DNA of 64,000 nucleotides. Source: an uncultured Alphaproteobacteria bacterium. GTDB taxonomy: Bacteria > Pseudomonadota > Alphaproteobacteria > HIMB59 > GCA-002718135. The DNA lies in the NCBI GenBank assembly GCA_902618015.1, contig CACMYX010000004.1:124001-188000 (forward strand), given 5' to 3'. Positions 51,540 through 60,257 of the stretch are shown here, in pieces. The notes below the pieces were generated by a model. It made no database searches and had not been told where the DNA came from. It saw nothing but the letters and a program-made list of their open reading frames with translations. The position numbers were made by a program, and so were the translations under genes. Position 1 is the first letter of the stretch. Each line of letters begins with the position of its first letter.

Positions 51540-52856
51540 TTAATGCATTAGAGGAGACCATGCTGGATCAGAGCCACCTAAGGGAGTTATTACTTTTCGT
51601 TCATTAAAACCAGTTAAATCAATAGAATAAAGACTAGATTCTCCACCTGATCCATCTTCAGCAGTTCTTTCTTCTTTAAAGTACATTAAAAATCTGCCAT
51701 TTGGAGCCCATGTCGGACCTTCAACATGGAATGATTTTGCAATCATTCTTTCATTTGAACCATCAATTTCCATGACACCTATGTAGAATTGCCCTCCCTC
51801 TTGCTTAGTAAACGCTATCATATCACCTCTTGGTGACCAAACTGGTGTGTAGTAACTTCCAGCCTCTCTACTAATTCTTTTAATATTTTTCCCATTATTA
51901 TCACTCACATACAAATGTCTTCTTCCACTCCTGTCTGAATTAAAAACTATTTTTTTTCCATCAGGAGAAAAACTTGCAGAAACATCTATTGAGGAATTGT
52001 TAGTGACTCTTTTTGAAATTCTTGTTTTTAGATCAAGTATGTATATCTCAGAATTACCAATTTCTGGATCAGTATAAGACATAACGATTTGATTGCCATC
52101 AGGTGAAAAACGAGGAGCAAATGTCATCCCAGGAAACTCTCCTACAATTTCTTGTTTTCCCGTCTCAATATCAAAAATGTAAACCCTTGGATTATTTCTA
52201 TTTACGTAAGACATGTAGGTAATTTTTTGTGAATTAGGTGAAAATCTTGGAGTTAATACTAAATATGATCCATCTGTCAAAAATCGATGATTTGATTGAT
52301 CCTGATCCATTATTGCTAATCTTTTTTGTTTATTTTCTTTCGGACCTGTCTCAGCAACATAAACTATTCTTGTATCAAAGTATCCACCTTCACCAGTTAT
52401 ATTTTTAAAAATGGAGTCTGAGATAATATGAGCAACTCTTCTCCAATTTTTTTCATTAGTCTCATATTTTTTTCCTACTATTTGCTTTTGTTGAAAAACA
52501 TCAAATAACCTAAATTCGACAGATATTTTTCCATTGTTTGTTGAAATTTTTCCAGAGACTAAATGTTGGGCTTTTATTAATTTCCAATCCTCAAATCTAG
52601 GTTTATTGGACAATGATTCATTATCTTGAATAAATGATCTTTTATCAATTGGTAAAAAAAGCCCTGATCTTTCTAAGTTATCAGAAATAACAGTTGATAT
52701 ATTTTTACCTACCTTTGTTGATTGAGAGTTTTTTGAATATAATTCAGTAACAGCAATTGGAGTTGGTTTAACATTACCTTGTGTAAGAGTCACTTCTAAT
52801 GAATGGATTTTAAAAGCAAAGAATAAAAAAAAGGTTATTAAAAAAACAATCTTCAT
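51540..52856 (-). CDS. tolB: Tol-Pal system protein TolB
   Basis: Periplasmic beta-propeller that shuttles between Pal and TolA. I use the ATG at 52856 (MKIVFLITFFLFFAFKIHSLE, signal peptide, 438 residues), which overlaps the tolA stop as TGATG and has AAGGA upstream; a TTG three bases earlier is possible. The propeller repeats are visible as PRFSPNSQKI, PRFSPDGNQIV, ASFSPDGKKIVF and PVWSPRGDMIAF. The final SDPAWSPLMH is typical of the family. Confidence 0.95.
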   Translation of the reverse strand: MKIVFLITFFLFFAFKIHSLEVTLTQGNVKPTPIAVTELYSKNSQSTKVGKNISTVISDNLERSGLFLPIDKRSFIQDNESLSNKPRFEDWKLIKAQHLVSGKISTNNGKISVEFRLFDVFQQKQIVGKKYETNEKNWRRVAHIISDSIFKNITGEGGYFDTRIVYVAETGPKENKQKRLAIMDQDQSNHRFLTDGSYLVLTPRFSPNSQKITYMSYVNRNNPRVYIFDIETGKQEIVGEFPGMTFAPRFSPDGNQIVMSYTDPEIGNSEIYILDLKTRISKRVTNNSSIDVSASFSPDGKKIVFNSDRSGRRHLYVSDNNGKNIKRISREAGSYYTPVWSPRGDMIAFTKQEGGQFYIGVMEIDGSNERMIAKSFHVEGPTWAPNGRFLMYFKEERTAEDGSGGESSLYSIDLTGFNERKVITPLGGSDPAWSPLMH

Positions 52857-53926
52857 CAATATCCTTTCATAATACTATAATCAAATGTGATTGTAAGATT
52901 TTTCCATAGATTATATTTATCTTTTGGAAGCTTTAAGGGCGTGCACTCTGGATTTAAGAGAGTTCTCATTGCGCTATCAGTAATTGGACCATAAAATGGG
53001 TTAGTTTTAGCTATATTTGTGTCAACAATACGAACACTATTTGATGAAACCTTCATATTTTGAAGTACTTTGGCTGAAATACTAACAACCATACCTGGTT
53101 CTATGACAGCACCCGCAGGGGCGTTCCAGCAAGAAGATAACTGCTGTCTCAACATATCTATTTCAGATATCGATAACACAATATTTTCATCAATTTCATC
53201 TGAACTTTTATTATCAACTTCTGCTACCTCTTCTTTAGCCTCATTTTGCACCATATTTGATTGCTCATTTCTTAGATCTTTAAGCATTGAAGCAATACTA
53301 AAATCTTTTTTAGGTTTTGGCTTAGGTTGAGATAAGGCCTTATCATTTTCCAACTTTGGTTTATCCTTTATATTTGTTTCAACATCTAAATCTGATTTTA
53401 TATTTTCATTATTTACTATTTTTGGCTTTGGTTTGAGCTTTGGTTTAATTATATCAGTTTTAATTGTTTCTACTTTTTTCTTAACTTCTATGATTTTTTT
53501 TTCCTTGATAGCCACTTTTTTTGTTTCTTTAACTTCTAAATTTGTAGTTTGTTTCATTTCCAAAACTGGTTGATTGGGATTTGTTTTTTCTTCTATTTCA
53601 TTTCTGTTTATTTCTATGTTCTTTTTTACTTCTAATTGATCTGATGAATTAAATTTTTTTTGCTTTGTAATTGTTTCTTTATTTTTATTTTCTGGCTTTT
53701 TTATATCTGTTTTTTTTAAATTTGTTTTTTCATCAATATTTAGTATTTCAATAGGGATTATATTTGGAACGAATATCTCTTTTGGAGAAAAAAAATTTGG
53801 TAAACCGACCATAAATAAAAGAATAATTAAATGTATTATTGTTGAAAAAATAACTCCTGATATTTTAGGATTTAAGTTATCAAAAAAATTTAAAATTTTT
53901 AAACTATTGTAACTTACACGATCCAT
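52856..53926 (-). CDS. tolA: Tol-Pal system protein TolA
   Basis: Energised by TolQR, TolA spans the periplasm to the outer membrane. The 356 residues have one N-terminal membrane helix (about 24-44) and a long Lys/Glu/Asn-rich domain with KPKLKPKPK and KPKPKKD stretches (about 75-225). A C-terminal globular domain (about 255-356) includes LRQQLSSCWNAPAGA. The alanine-rich helix of E. coli TolA is replaced by this Lys/Pro/Asn-rich, low-complexity spacer, in keeping with low GC. Confidence 0.9.
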   Translation of the reverse strand: MDRVSYNSLKILNFFDNLNPKISGVIFSTIIHLIILLFMVGLPNFFSPKEIFVPNIIPIEILNIDEKTNLKKTDIKKPENKNKETITKQKKFNSSDQLEVKKNIEINRNEIEEKTNPNQPVLEMKQTTNLEVKETKKVAIKEKKIIEVKKKVETIKTDIIKPKLKPKPKIVNNENIKSDLDVETNIKDKPKLENDKALSQPKPKPKKDFSIASMLKDLRNEQSNMVQNEAKEEVAEVDNKSSDEIDENIVLSISEIDMLRQQLSSCWNAPAGAVIEPGMVVSISAKVLQNMKVSSNSVRIVDTNIAKTNPFYGPITDSAMRTLLNPECTPLKLPKDKYNLWKNLTITFDYSIMKGY

Positions 53927-54355
53927 TTATTGCTCAAGATTTCGAGTAATTAATGCAACTTTTATATATCCTGCTGAATTTATTATGGACATAATTTCCA
54001 TAATCCTTCCATAAGCTACTACTCTATCACCTCTTATGTATATCCTCGCATCAGTATTTTGCTCAGTAATAGCATTTAGTCGAGGAATCAAATTTTGTAC
54101 TTCAACCTTTGATTCCCCAATATAAATTTCTCCATCTAAATTAACAGTTATTTCAATTGGATCTTTAATATCAGTTAACGCAGTAGCTTTAACCTTTGGT
54201 AAATCAACTTTTATTCCAACCGTTAGAAGAGGTGCGGTAACCATAAAGACAATTAGTAAAACAAGCATAACATCCACAAAAGGTGTAACGTTAATTTCAC
54301 TCATTTGAGTGTATCTTTGCTTCTTACGTTTGTTTAAATTGTTTGAGGTAATCAA
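53927..54355 (-). CDS. tolR: Biopolymer transport protein TolR
   Basis: Proton-motor subunit paired with TolQ. The 142 residues have a basic N-terminus, MSEINVTPFVDVMLVLLIVF with the membrane aspartate essential for proton use (about residues 18-37), and a periplasmic domain. The start is TTG at 54355, one base after the tolQ stop; this keeps the basic N-terminal tail found in alphaproteobacterial TolR. An internal ATG before SEINVTPF is the alternative. Confidence 0.94.
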   Translation of the reverse strand: MITSNNLNKRKKQRYTQMSEINVTPFVDVMLVLLIVFMVTAPLLTVGIKVDLPKVKATALTDIKDPIEITVNLDGEIYIGESKVEVQNLIPRLNAITEQNTDARIYIRGDRVVAYGRIMEIMSIINSAGYIKVALITRNLEQ

Positions 54356-54356
54356 T

Positions 54357-55070
54357 TTATTTTTTCTCTAATTGTCTAAAAAAAATTGTTGAGAATTCAT
54401 CCATGAATGTTTCCAGGGATATAAAGTATTTTGATAAATCGTTTGAAATTTTATTGTACGCAACTACTGCAGGTATAGCTACAAAAAGGCCTAATGCCGT
54501 TGCAAATAGCGCCTCTGCAATTCCAGGGGCAACTACTGCTAAATTGGTATTTTGAGCAATTGCTATAGATTTAAAACTATTCATTATGCCCCAAACTGTT
54601 CCGAATAATCCTATAAACGGTGCAGTTGATCCAGCAGTTGCGAGAAAAGTTAAATTTCTCTCAACGTTTTCACTTTCCTTATTAAAAACAACTGTCATTG
54701 ATCTCATCATTCTATCCTTTAAAGAATTTATATCTGAAGTATCATTTTCATATTGAGATTTACTTTTTTTCCACTCTAAAATTGCAGCACAAAATAACTT
54801 TGACTTTGGATCTGTCTGATTAAAATTTAAAGTTTCATATAAATCTTCAAATGAATTTCCTGACCAAAAAATATCTTCAAATTCTTTTTCAAGTTTTTTT
54901 AATTGTCTAATTCTTAAAATTTTTGAAATAATTACATTCCAGGAATATAGTGATGCTAAGATTAAAATTATAATTACAGATTTTACTACAAGGTCAGCTT
55001 GCATGAATAAAGCAAGCATTGAAAAATCTGGAGCTTCTGTTGATAAATTTGCACTATTTATATCTGCCAT
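54357..55070 (-). CDS. tolQ: Tol-Pal system protein TolQ
   Basis: Ion-channel subunit of the TolQR motor. The 237 residues have three membrane helices: about 33-50, then a pair around FLATAGSTAPFIGLFGTVWGIMNSF (about 143-167) and GIAEALFATALGLFVAIPAVVAYN (about 184-207). The conserved threonine and proline positions are present. It lies 5 bases after the small nuclease gene; the ybgC thioesterase that commonly precedes tolQ is absent. Confidence 0.96.
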   Translation of the reverse strand: MADINSANLSTEAPDFSMLALFMQADLVVKSVIIILILASLYSWNVIISKILRIRQLKKLEKEFEDIFWSGNSFEDLYETLNFNQTDPKSKLFCAAILEWKKSKSQYENDTSDINSLKDRMMRSMTVVFNKESENVERNLTFLATAGSTAPFIGLFGTVWGIMNSFKSIAIAQNTNLAVVAPGIAEALFATALGLFVAIPAVVAYNKISNDLSKYFISLETFMDEFSTIFFRQLEKK

Positions 55071-55075
55071 ATTGA

Positions 55076-55369
55076 TTATTTTTTAATTTTTTCAAGATCA
55101 CTGCTATGAACCATAACCCAAAAACCTGGTCTATTTTTTTCACATAATGCTATAACTGGTGTCTTACCCTCCTCTTTGGCAAGCTTTGCGGTATCGTCCC
55201 ATAAACTAATTGCTGTATGCTTTGCTCTTAATTTACATTCTATAAATAAGTCTTCATGAATTACATCAGCTCTTGTTACCTTACCATTTCCTCCACTCAA
55301 AGGTGTCCTTTTCCCATTGAAATAACTTGCAACATCTCTTTCTCTTTTTTTCCAGGCTTTATCGGGCAT
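55076..55369 (-). CDS. Small PD-(D/E)XK nuclease, Holliday-junction-resolvase (Hjc)-like
   Basis: A 97-residue protein whose residues fit the archaeal Hjc pattern: Glu10 in KKRERDVA, the TPLSGGNGK loop (22-30), Asp35, then the catalytic E-x-K (Glu44, Lys46 in FIECK), and GKTPVIAL followed by GFWVMV as the closing strands. This supports a metal-dependent endonuclease of the PD-(D/E)XK fold; junction resolution is inference. It sits between yebC and tolQ, exactly where ruvC, ruvA and ruvB lie in many proteobacteria. It is 14 bases after yebC, so it belongs to the same transcript. Confidence 0.75.
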   Translation of the reverse strand: MPDKAWKKRERDVASYFNGKRTPLSGGNGKVTRADVIHEDLFIECKLRAKHTAISLWDDTAKLAKEEGKTPVIALCEKNRPGFWVMVHSSDLEKIKK

Positions 55370-55383
55370 TTATGTTCCTTTCA

Positions 55384-56133
55384 TTAAGCTGTGAGTGAAG
55401 ATAGAACATTATCTTCAACTTCAAAATTTGATGATACAACTTGAACGTCGTCATTGTCTTCTAAAACTTCAAGTAATTTAAATAGTTTGTCTGCTGAATC
55501 TTTTCCAATATTTATATTATTTTTACTTTTCCAAATTAAATTTGCTGAGCTAGTTTGACCATACTTTTTAATAATTTTGTCATTAAGTTGGTGCAAATCG
55601 TTTTGATCACAGTATATTGAATATTCTGTATCGTTAATTTCATAATCTTCAGTGTTATTTTCAATTAGAAATTCTAAAAGCTGGTCTTCTTTTACTAAAC
55701 TTTTAGCAAGAGTTATATTTCCAAATCTATCGAAACCAAAACTAACACTTCCTGTTTCACCCAAATTACCTCCATGTTTACTAAAAGAGGACCTAATCTC
55801 AGCAGCTGTTCTATTTTTATTATTTGTAAGTGCTTCAACTATTATTGCAACACCTTCAGGTCCATAACCTTCATATCTTACTTCTTCATAATTACTATCA
55901 GGATCGTTTCCTTGACCTTTTTTAATTGCTCTTTCAATATTATCTTTTGGCATATTTAGAGATTTGGCTGACGAAATTGCAGATCTTAATCTTATATTGC
56001 TCTCAATATCTTCACCCCCAACTTTAACAGCAACAGAGATTTCTCTTCCAAGTCTTGAGAAGACTTTTGCTCTTTTTTTATCTTGAGCACCTTTTCGATG
56101 CATAATATTTTTAAATTTCGAGTGCCCTGCCAT
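55384..56133 (-). CDS. yebC: YebC/PmpR family regulatory protein
   Basis: Family of DNA-binding or ribosome-linked regulators; recent work ties members to translation of difficult proline stretches. The 249 residues open MAGHSKFKNIMHRKGAQDKKRAKVF (signature) and contain LNMPKDNIERAIKKG and YEGYGPEGVAIIVEALTNN, all characteristic. It is the first gene of the yebC-nuclease-tolQRAB unit, with a candidate promoter at 56174-56201. Confidence 0.94.
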   Translation of the reverse strand: MAGHSKFKNIMHRKGAQDKKRAKVFSRLGREISVAVKVGGEDIESNIRLRSAISSAKSLNMPKDNIERAIKKGQGNDPDSNYEEVRYEGYGPEGVAIIVEALTNNKNRTAAEIRSSFSKHGGNLGETGSVSFGFDRFGNITLAKSLVKEDQLLEFLIENNTEDYEINDTEYSIYCDQNDLHQLNDKIIKKYGQTSSANLIWKSKNNINIGKDSADKLFKLLEVLEDNDDVQVVSSNFEVEDNVLSSLTA

Positions 56134-56173
56134 TACGAGTAGATTTATAAATATTTTATCCGATGTTAGTAAA

Positions 56174-56201
56174 GATATAAAATATTAGATAAATGTGTCT
56201 A
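56174..56201 (-). promoter_or_regulatory. Candidate promoter for yebC-nuclease-tol operon
   Basis: On the minus strand TAGACA (56196-56201) and TATATC (56174-56179) are spaced by 16 bases in the 79-base gap between ymdB and yebC. Each box is 4-5 of 6 to consensus. In such AT-rich sequence chance matches are common. Confidence 0.35.
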
Positions 56202-56212
56202 ATATATGTAAA

Positions 56213-57004
56213 TTATGTCTCTTGAATTGGGGTGATATTTTTAGCTAAACCAGTATTAATATCGATGTCTAATAAAGCTCCACATATAGTTATGTTTTCA
56301 GTAGCAGGTGTGAATCTACCTTCTGCTCTGTAACCCTTAACAAATCCATGGATTGGATTATTTATATCGAAACCAATTATTGAATTATAATCACCTGACA
56401 TCCCAACATCTGTTTGATAAGCTGTGCCTTTAGGTAAAATTACACTGTCTGCTGTTGGAACATGAGTATGTGTACCTAAAACTGCCGAGACTTTGCCATC
56501 AACATAGTATCCGAATGCTTTTTTTTCAGAAGTTGCTTCACCATGCATATCAATAATTATTGCATCGCATGTACTACCTAATTTTTCTTTTTTAAGAAAT
56601 TCAATTATACTTTTAAAAGGGTCATCTAATGATAAATTCATAAATAATCTAAGCATTACTTGAACTACAATAATTTTTTTTCCATTTAAAAGTTCAAGCT
56701 TATAATACCCTTTTCCAGGAACACCATCAGGGTAATTCAAAGCTCTTATAATTTTTGGATTTTCTTCAATATATGATAGCATATCTCTTTGATCCCATGC
56801 ATGATTCCCAAGTGTAAGTAGATCCAATCCGCTAGAAAATAATTCTTCTGCATCTTTTTTTGAAAGTCCATAACCAGAAGTAGCATTCTCACCGTTCGCA
56901 ATAATCATGTCTGTACAGTATTTAGATTTGAGTGTTGGTATAATTTCTTTAATTTTTTTTCGTGACGCCTTTCCGACGATATCTCCTATAAAAAGAATTT
57001 TCAT
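56213..57004 (-). CDS. YmdB-family metallophosphoesterase (TIGR00282)
   Basis: Dinuclear-metal phosphodiesterase; the Bacillus member acts on cyclic nucleotides. The 263 residues carry all ligand blocks: FIGDIVGKASR (about 5-15), NGENATSGYG, TLGNHAWDQRD, IDMHGEATSEK and GTHTHVPTADS. It overlaps the cyclo-ligase gene by 4 bases (ATGA). The physiological substrate in alphaproteobacteria is unknown. Confidence 0.9.
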   Translation of the reverse strand: MKILFIGDIVGKASRKKIKEIIPTLKSKYCTDMIIANGENATSGYGLSKKDAEELFSSGLDLLTLGNHAWDQRDMLSYIEENPKIIRALNYPDGVPGKGYYKLELLNGKKIIVVQVMLRLFMNLSLDDPFKSIIEFLKKEKLGSTCDAIIIDMHGEATSEKKAFGYYVDGKVSAVLGTHTHVPTADSVILPKGTAYQTDVGMSGDYNSIIGFDINNPIHGFVKGYRAEGRFTPATENITICGALLDIDINTGLAKNITPIQET

Positions 57005-57582
57005 TGAAAACTATATAAATTTTTTTCAGTAATAACATAATCCACTTTAAAATCAAATTTGTCTATGGGTATGTAATCTAACTTTTGTTCTTCATATGCA
57101 TAGACTACAGAGATGAATCTATGATTAATTTTATTTAAATAAGCAAATGTCCTGTCATAATAACCTCCACCATAACCTAATCTATTTCCCTTCTTATCAA
57201 AAGCTAAACAAGGTACAAAAATTAATTCAGGATTTAAAATTTTATTTTTATTTTGAGGCTCTGATATATTCATATGTCCTTTTACAAAATTCTCTTCACT
57301 CTTAAATTGCTTAAAGATTAAATGACTATTTTTTTTTTCAATTACAGGGAGACATAAAATTTTATTTTTAATAAAGATAAGATTGTTAAGCTCTGTTGTA
57401 TTTATCTCAGAATTTATAGAAATAAAACTAGAAACTATATTAATTTCTTTAAAGTTAATTTTTTCAAAAAGCTCATTAAACAAAGATAAAGCAAAATGAG
57501 ATGGTTTATTATTAAAAATCTTATCTCTTATAATTTTTTGTTTTTTCCTGATAATTGATTTTTCATCTTTAATATTATTCAT
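57001..57582 (-). CDS. 5-formyltetrahydrofolate cyclo-ligase
   Basis: Converts 5-formyl-THF to 5,10-methenyl-THF with ATP, recycling folate. The 193 residues contain KSIIRKKQKIIRDKI and the signature PCLAFDKKGNRLGYGGGYYDR (about residues 127-147), with the glycine-rich ATP loop. It overlaps zapA upstream by 8 bases and ymdB downstream by 4 bases. The zapA-fthC junction leaves no space for a 6S RNA gene, which often sits at this spot in proteobacteria. Confidence 0.9.
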   Translation of the reverse strand: MNNIKDEKSIIRKKQKIIRDKIFNNKPSHFALSLFNELFEKINFKEINIVSSFISINSEINTTELNNLIFIKNKILCLPVIEKKNSHLIFKQFKSEENFVKGHMNISEPQNKNKILNPELIFVPCLAFDKKGNRLGYGGGYYDRTFAYLNKINHRFISVVYAYEEQKLDYIPIDKFDFKVDYVITEKNLYSFQ

Positions 57583-57994
57583 AATAAGAATTCTTAATTA
57601 TATCAATTAAACCCTCTACCTCTTTATTTATTTCATCAAATTCTTGATCTAATTTCAATTTTTCATCTTCTAAAATTTTTTTTTCATTTTGTAGTTTTAG
57701 TATTTTGTCTTTAAGTTCTAAATTGTTCTTTAGATATTCTTGTTTCTTGGTATCGTTTACTTCTGAACTTCTTTCTATATTTAATTTATCTGAAAGCTCT
57801 GCTTGAAGCTCAATAGAGAGAAGTGATAACAATATAGTATCACTTATTTTTCCATTAGAATATTTTGGATTTTGTAATTTATTATCAATTTTTTCATTAA
57901 TTAAATTTATTGAATCTATTATTTTTTTTTCATCTTTTTTTTCATATTCTAATGATATTTCTCTATTTAAAATTTTTGTCTTATAAAAAGGCAT
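57575..57994 (-). CDS. zapA: Cell division protein ZapA-like
   Basis: ZapA cross-links FtsZ filaments at mid-cell. The 139 residues have an N-terminal ZapA-type domain (ILNREISLEYEKKDEKKIID in place, then ILLSLLSIELQAEL) and a C-terminal coiled coil (about 85-130, rich in Lys/Glu/Leu heptads). Identification rests on this layout, the length and the conserved neighbourhood with the cyclo-ligase and the coiled-coil gene upstream; sequence similarity by eye is modest. Confidence 0.75.
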   Translation of the reverse strand: MPFYKTKILNREISLEYEKKDEKKIIDSINLINEKIDNKLQNPKYSNGKISDTILLSLLSIELQAELSDKLNIERSSEVNDTKKQEYLKNNLELKDKILKLQNEKKILEDEKLKLDQEFDEINKEVEGLIDIIKNSYYE

Positions 57995-57995
57995 G

Positions 57996-58184
57996 TTATT
58001 TCTTAATTAGAAGTTCCAATTCATCAATATACTCGGACATTTGTTTTCGTAAAATTTTAATTTCATTTTCAAGATTTTTAATTTTTTCTTTCTTAGAAAT
58101 ATGATGATCCTTAAAATCTTCTAAAGCTGATCTTAGATTAATTAAGTTTTCGCTTAGAACCGTAAATTTTTTTTGTATTTCCAT
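57996..58184 (-). CDS. Small coiled-coil protein upstream of zapA
   Basis: A 62-residue, almost wholly helical protein with heptads (ENLINLRSALEDF, IKNLENEIKILRKQM). The position directly before zapA (one base gap) matches the DUF4164-type coiled-coil genes of other alphaproteobacteria, but I cannot confirm the family. A role beside ZapA in division is inferred from context alone. It is divergent from tkt. Confidence 0.65.
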   Translation of the reverse strand: MEIQKKFTVLSENLINLRSALEDFKDHHISKKEKIKNLENEIKILRKQMSEYIDELELLIKK

Positions 58185-58212
58185 TATGATTTTATAGTTT
58201 GTAATTTTATAA

Positions 58213-58240
58213 TTGTCACTGTAATGAACCCATATTAAAT
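58213..58240 (+). promoter_or_regulatory. Candidate promoter for tkt-gap
   Basis: TTGTCA (58213-58218, 5 of 6 to consensus) is followed after 16 bases by TTAAAT (58235-58240). Transcription would begin near 58247, giving a leader of about 23 bases before the TTG start of tkt. Found by eye in an 85-base divergent gap. Confidence 0.4.
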
Positions 58241-58269
58241 AATTTTATGTCAACCATAAAGGTAAGTAT

Positions 58270-60246
58270 TTGAATAATTTAAATAATATCAACAATCTAA
58301 GACAATTATCAAATTGTATTAGATTTTTATCAATTGATGCAGTGGAAAAAGCAAAATCTGGTCATCCTGGTATGCCTATGGGTATGGCAGACATCGCAAC
58401 AATTCTTTATAAAGATCATTTAAAGTTTGATCCGAATGATCCGGAGTGGATTGATAGAGATAGATTAATTATTTCAAATGGGCATGGCTCAATGCTTTTA
58501 TACTCTTGTTTGTATCTAACAGGATATAAAGACATTGACATAAATCAAATTAAAAATTTTAGACAATTACATAATAAAACTGCAGGTCACCCAGAATACG
58601 GAAGTGCGGAAGGGATAGAAACAACTACTGGACCTTTGTCTCAAGGTTTAGCAAATGCAGTTGGAATGGCGCTAGCAGAAAAAAAATTATCAAATAATTA
58701 TGGAAAAGAATTATTTGATCATTACACTTATGTTTTTGCTGGAGATGGATGCTTAATGGAAGGTTTAAGTCATGAAGCGTGTAGTCTCGCAGGACATTTG
58801 AAATTAAATAAGCTTATTATGTTTTTTGATAATAATTCTATTTCCATAGATGGATCAACAGATCTTTCAGTTTCAGACAATGTGAAAAAAAGATTTGAAG
58901 CTTATAATTGGAATATAATTGAAATTGATGGTCATAAATATGAGGAAATTGATCAAGCTATAATTAAAGCAAAAAAAAATGATGCTCCTACAATTATATC
59001 TTGTAAAACTAAAATTGGTTTCGGCTCTCCTAACAAAGAGGGTTCAGCTTCATCACATGGTTCACCTCTTGGTGAAGATGAAGTTAGTTTGACAAGAAAA
59101 AAATTAGAATGGAATTATTCGCCGTTTGAAATTCCAGATGATTTATTACATGAGTGGAGAAGTTTCTATAAAAGAAATGAAGAATCAAGAAAATCATGGT
59201 TATCAAAAAACAAAGAATTAATTGAAAGTAAAAATTTTAAGGATAGTTTTTATCAAAAAATTGATCATCAAATTCCAGAAAAACTTAGTGAATTAAAATC
59301 TGAGCATTTTAATGATAAAACAAATTGTGCTTCAAGAAAATCGAGTGAGCTAACACTAAATTTAATTTCAAACTATCAAAAAAATCTTATTGGTGGATCT
59401 GCTGATCTCACTGGATCAAATAACACTAAGGCAAAAGATATGAATGTAATTACATCTAATAATTTTAATGGAAATTATATTCATTACGGCATCAGAGAAC
59501 ATGGAATGGCTGGAGTAATGAATGGCATTGCTTTGCATAAAGGTTTAATTCCATACGGAGGAACGTTTTTGGTATTTACTGATTATTGCAGACCTTCAAT
59601 TAGATTATCAGCTATTATGAATATACCAGTTATTTATGTAATGACGCATGACTCAATAGGACTAGGAGAAGATGGACCAACCCATCAACCTGTTGAACAT
59701 CTTGCATCTTTAAGATCTATACCAAATTTAACAGTCATTAGGCCTTGTGATATTATTGAAACTATAGAAGCATGGGAATGTGCAATCAACAATACTGGAC
59801 CAACAATCTTAGTTTTAACAAGACAAAATCTACCAATGTTACAAAAAGACAATCGAAAAGAAAATCTTGTAAATAAAGGTGCTTATAAAATAATAGATTT
59901 TAAAGAATATGATGCAACAATTTTATCTTCTGGTTCTGAGGTTGAGATTGCTTGCTCTGCATCAAATAAACTTTTTGAAAATAGTAATTTAAAGATAAGA
60001 GTTGTGAGCATGTCTTCATTTGAATTGTTTGAGAAAAATGATGATGGTTATAAAAATGAAATTTTAGGAAATAAACCTATTTTTGCTATTGAGGCTGGAG
60101 TAATAAATGGTTGGGAAAAATATATTAAAAATGAAAATTTTGTTGGTATGTCAACTTTTGGTGAAAGTGGTCCATACAAAGATTTATATAAGCACTTTAA
60201 GATAACAGATGACTACTTAATTGAAAAAATAATTAAAATTTTATAA
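58270..60246 (+). CDS. tkt: Transketolase
   Basis: Thiamine-diphosphate enzyme of the non-oxidative pentose phosphate pathway. The 658 residues show the N-terminal AKSGHPGMPMGMADI (about residues 29-43), the TPP/metal motif with FAGDGCLMEGLSHEA at its start, and HDSIGLGEDGPTHQPVEH in the pyrimidine-binding domain. The start is TTG at 58270 with AAGG upstream; the nearest ATG (58247) opens only an 8-codon frame that stops over this TTG. gap follows after 11 bases. Confidence 0.96.
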   Translation: MNNLNNINNLRQLSNCIRFLSIDAVEKAKSGHPGMPMGMADIATILYKDHLKFDPNDPEWIDRDRLIISNGHGSMLLYSCLYLTGYKDIDINQIKNFRQLHNKTAGHPEYGSAEGIETTTGPLSQGLANAVGMALAEKKLSNNYGKELFDHYTYVFAGDGCLMEGLSHEACSLAGHLKLNKLIMFFDNNSISIDGSTDLSVSDNVKKRFEAYNWNIIEIDGHKYEEIDQAIIKAKKNDAPTIISCKTKIGFGSPNKEGSASSHGSPLGEDEVSLTRKKLEWNYSPFEIPDDLLHEWRSFYKRNEESRKSWLSKNKELIESKNFKDSFYQKIDHQIPEKLSELKSEHFNDKTNCASRKSSELTLNLISNYQKNLIGGSADLTGSNNTKAKDMNVITSNNFNGNYIHYGIREHGMAGVMNGIALHKGLIPYGGTFLVFTDYCRPSIRLSAIMNIPVIYVMTHDSIGLGEDGPTHQPVEHLASLRSIPNLTVIRPCDIIETIEAWECAINNTGPTILVLTRQNLPMLQKDNRKENLVNKGAYKIIDFKEYDATILSSGSEVEIACSASNKLFENSNLKIRVVSMSSFELFEKNDDGYKNEILGNKPIFAIEAGVINGWEKYIKNENFVGMSTFGESGPYKDLYKHFKITDDYLIEKIIKIL

Positions 60247-60257
60247 AAAGGAGAAAT

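Noticed and set aside
53400..53700. Tandem repeat or CRISPR-like array in the Lys/Pro/Glu-rich stretch
   Set aside because: The repetition is at the amino-acid level within the TolA spacer, with irregular units and no identical spaced repeats.
57575..57582. 6S RNA gene between zapA and the folate cyclo-ligase
   Set aside because: The two genes overlap by 8 bases, so the usual proteobacterial site is closed.
58247..58273. Eight-codon ATG frame upstream of tkt as a leader peptide or as evidence of a frameshift
   Set aside because: It stops over the TTG of tkt and its sequence is unremarkable; the AAGG inside it serves as the tkt ribosome-binding site, and the tkt N-terminus is complete without it.
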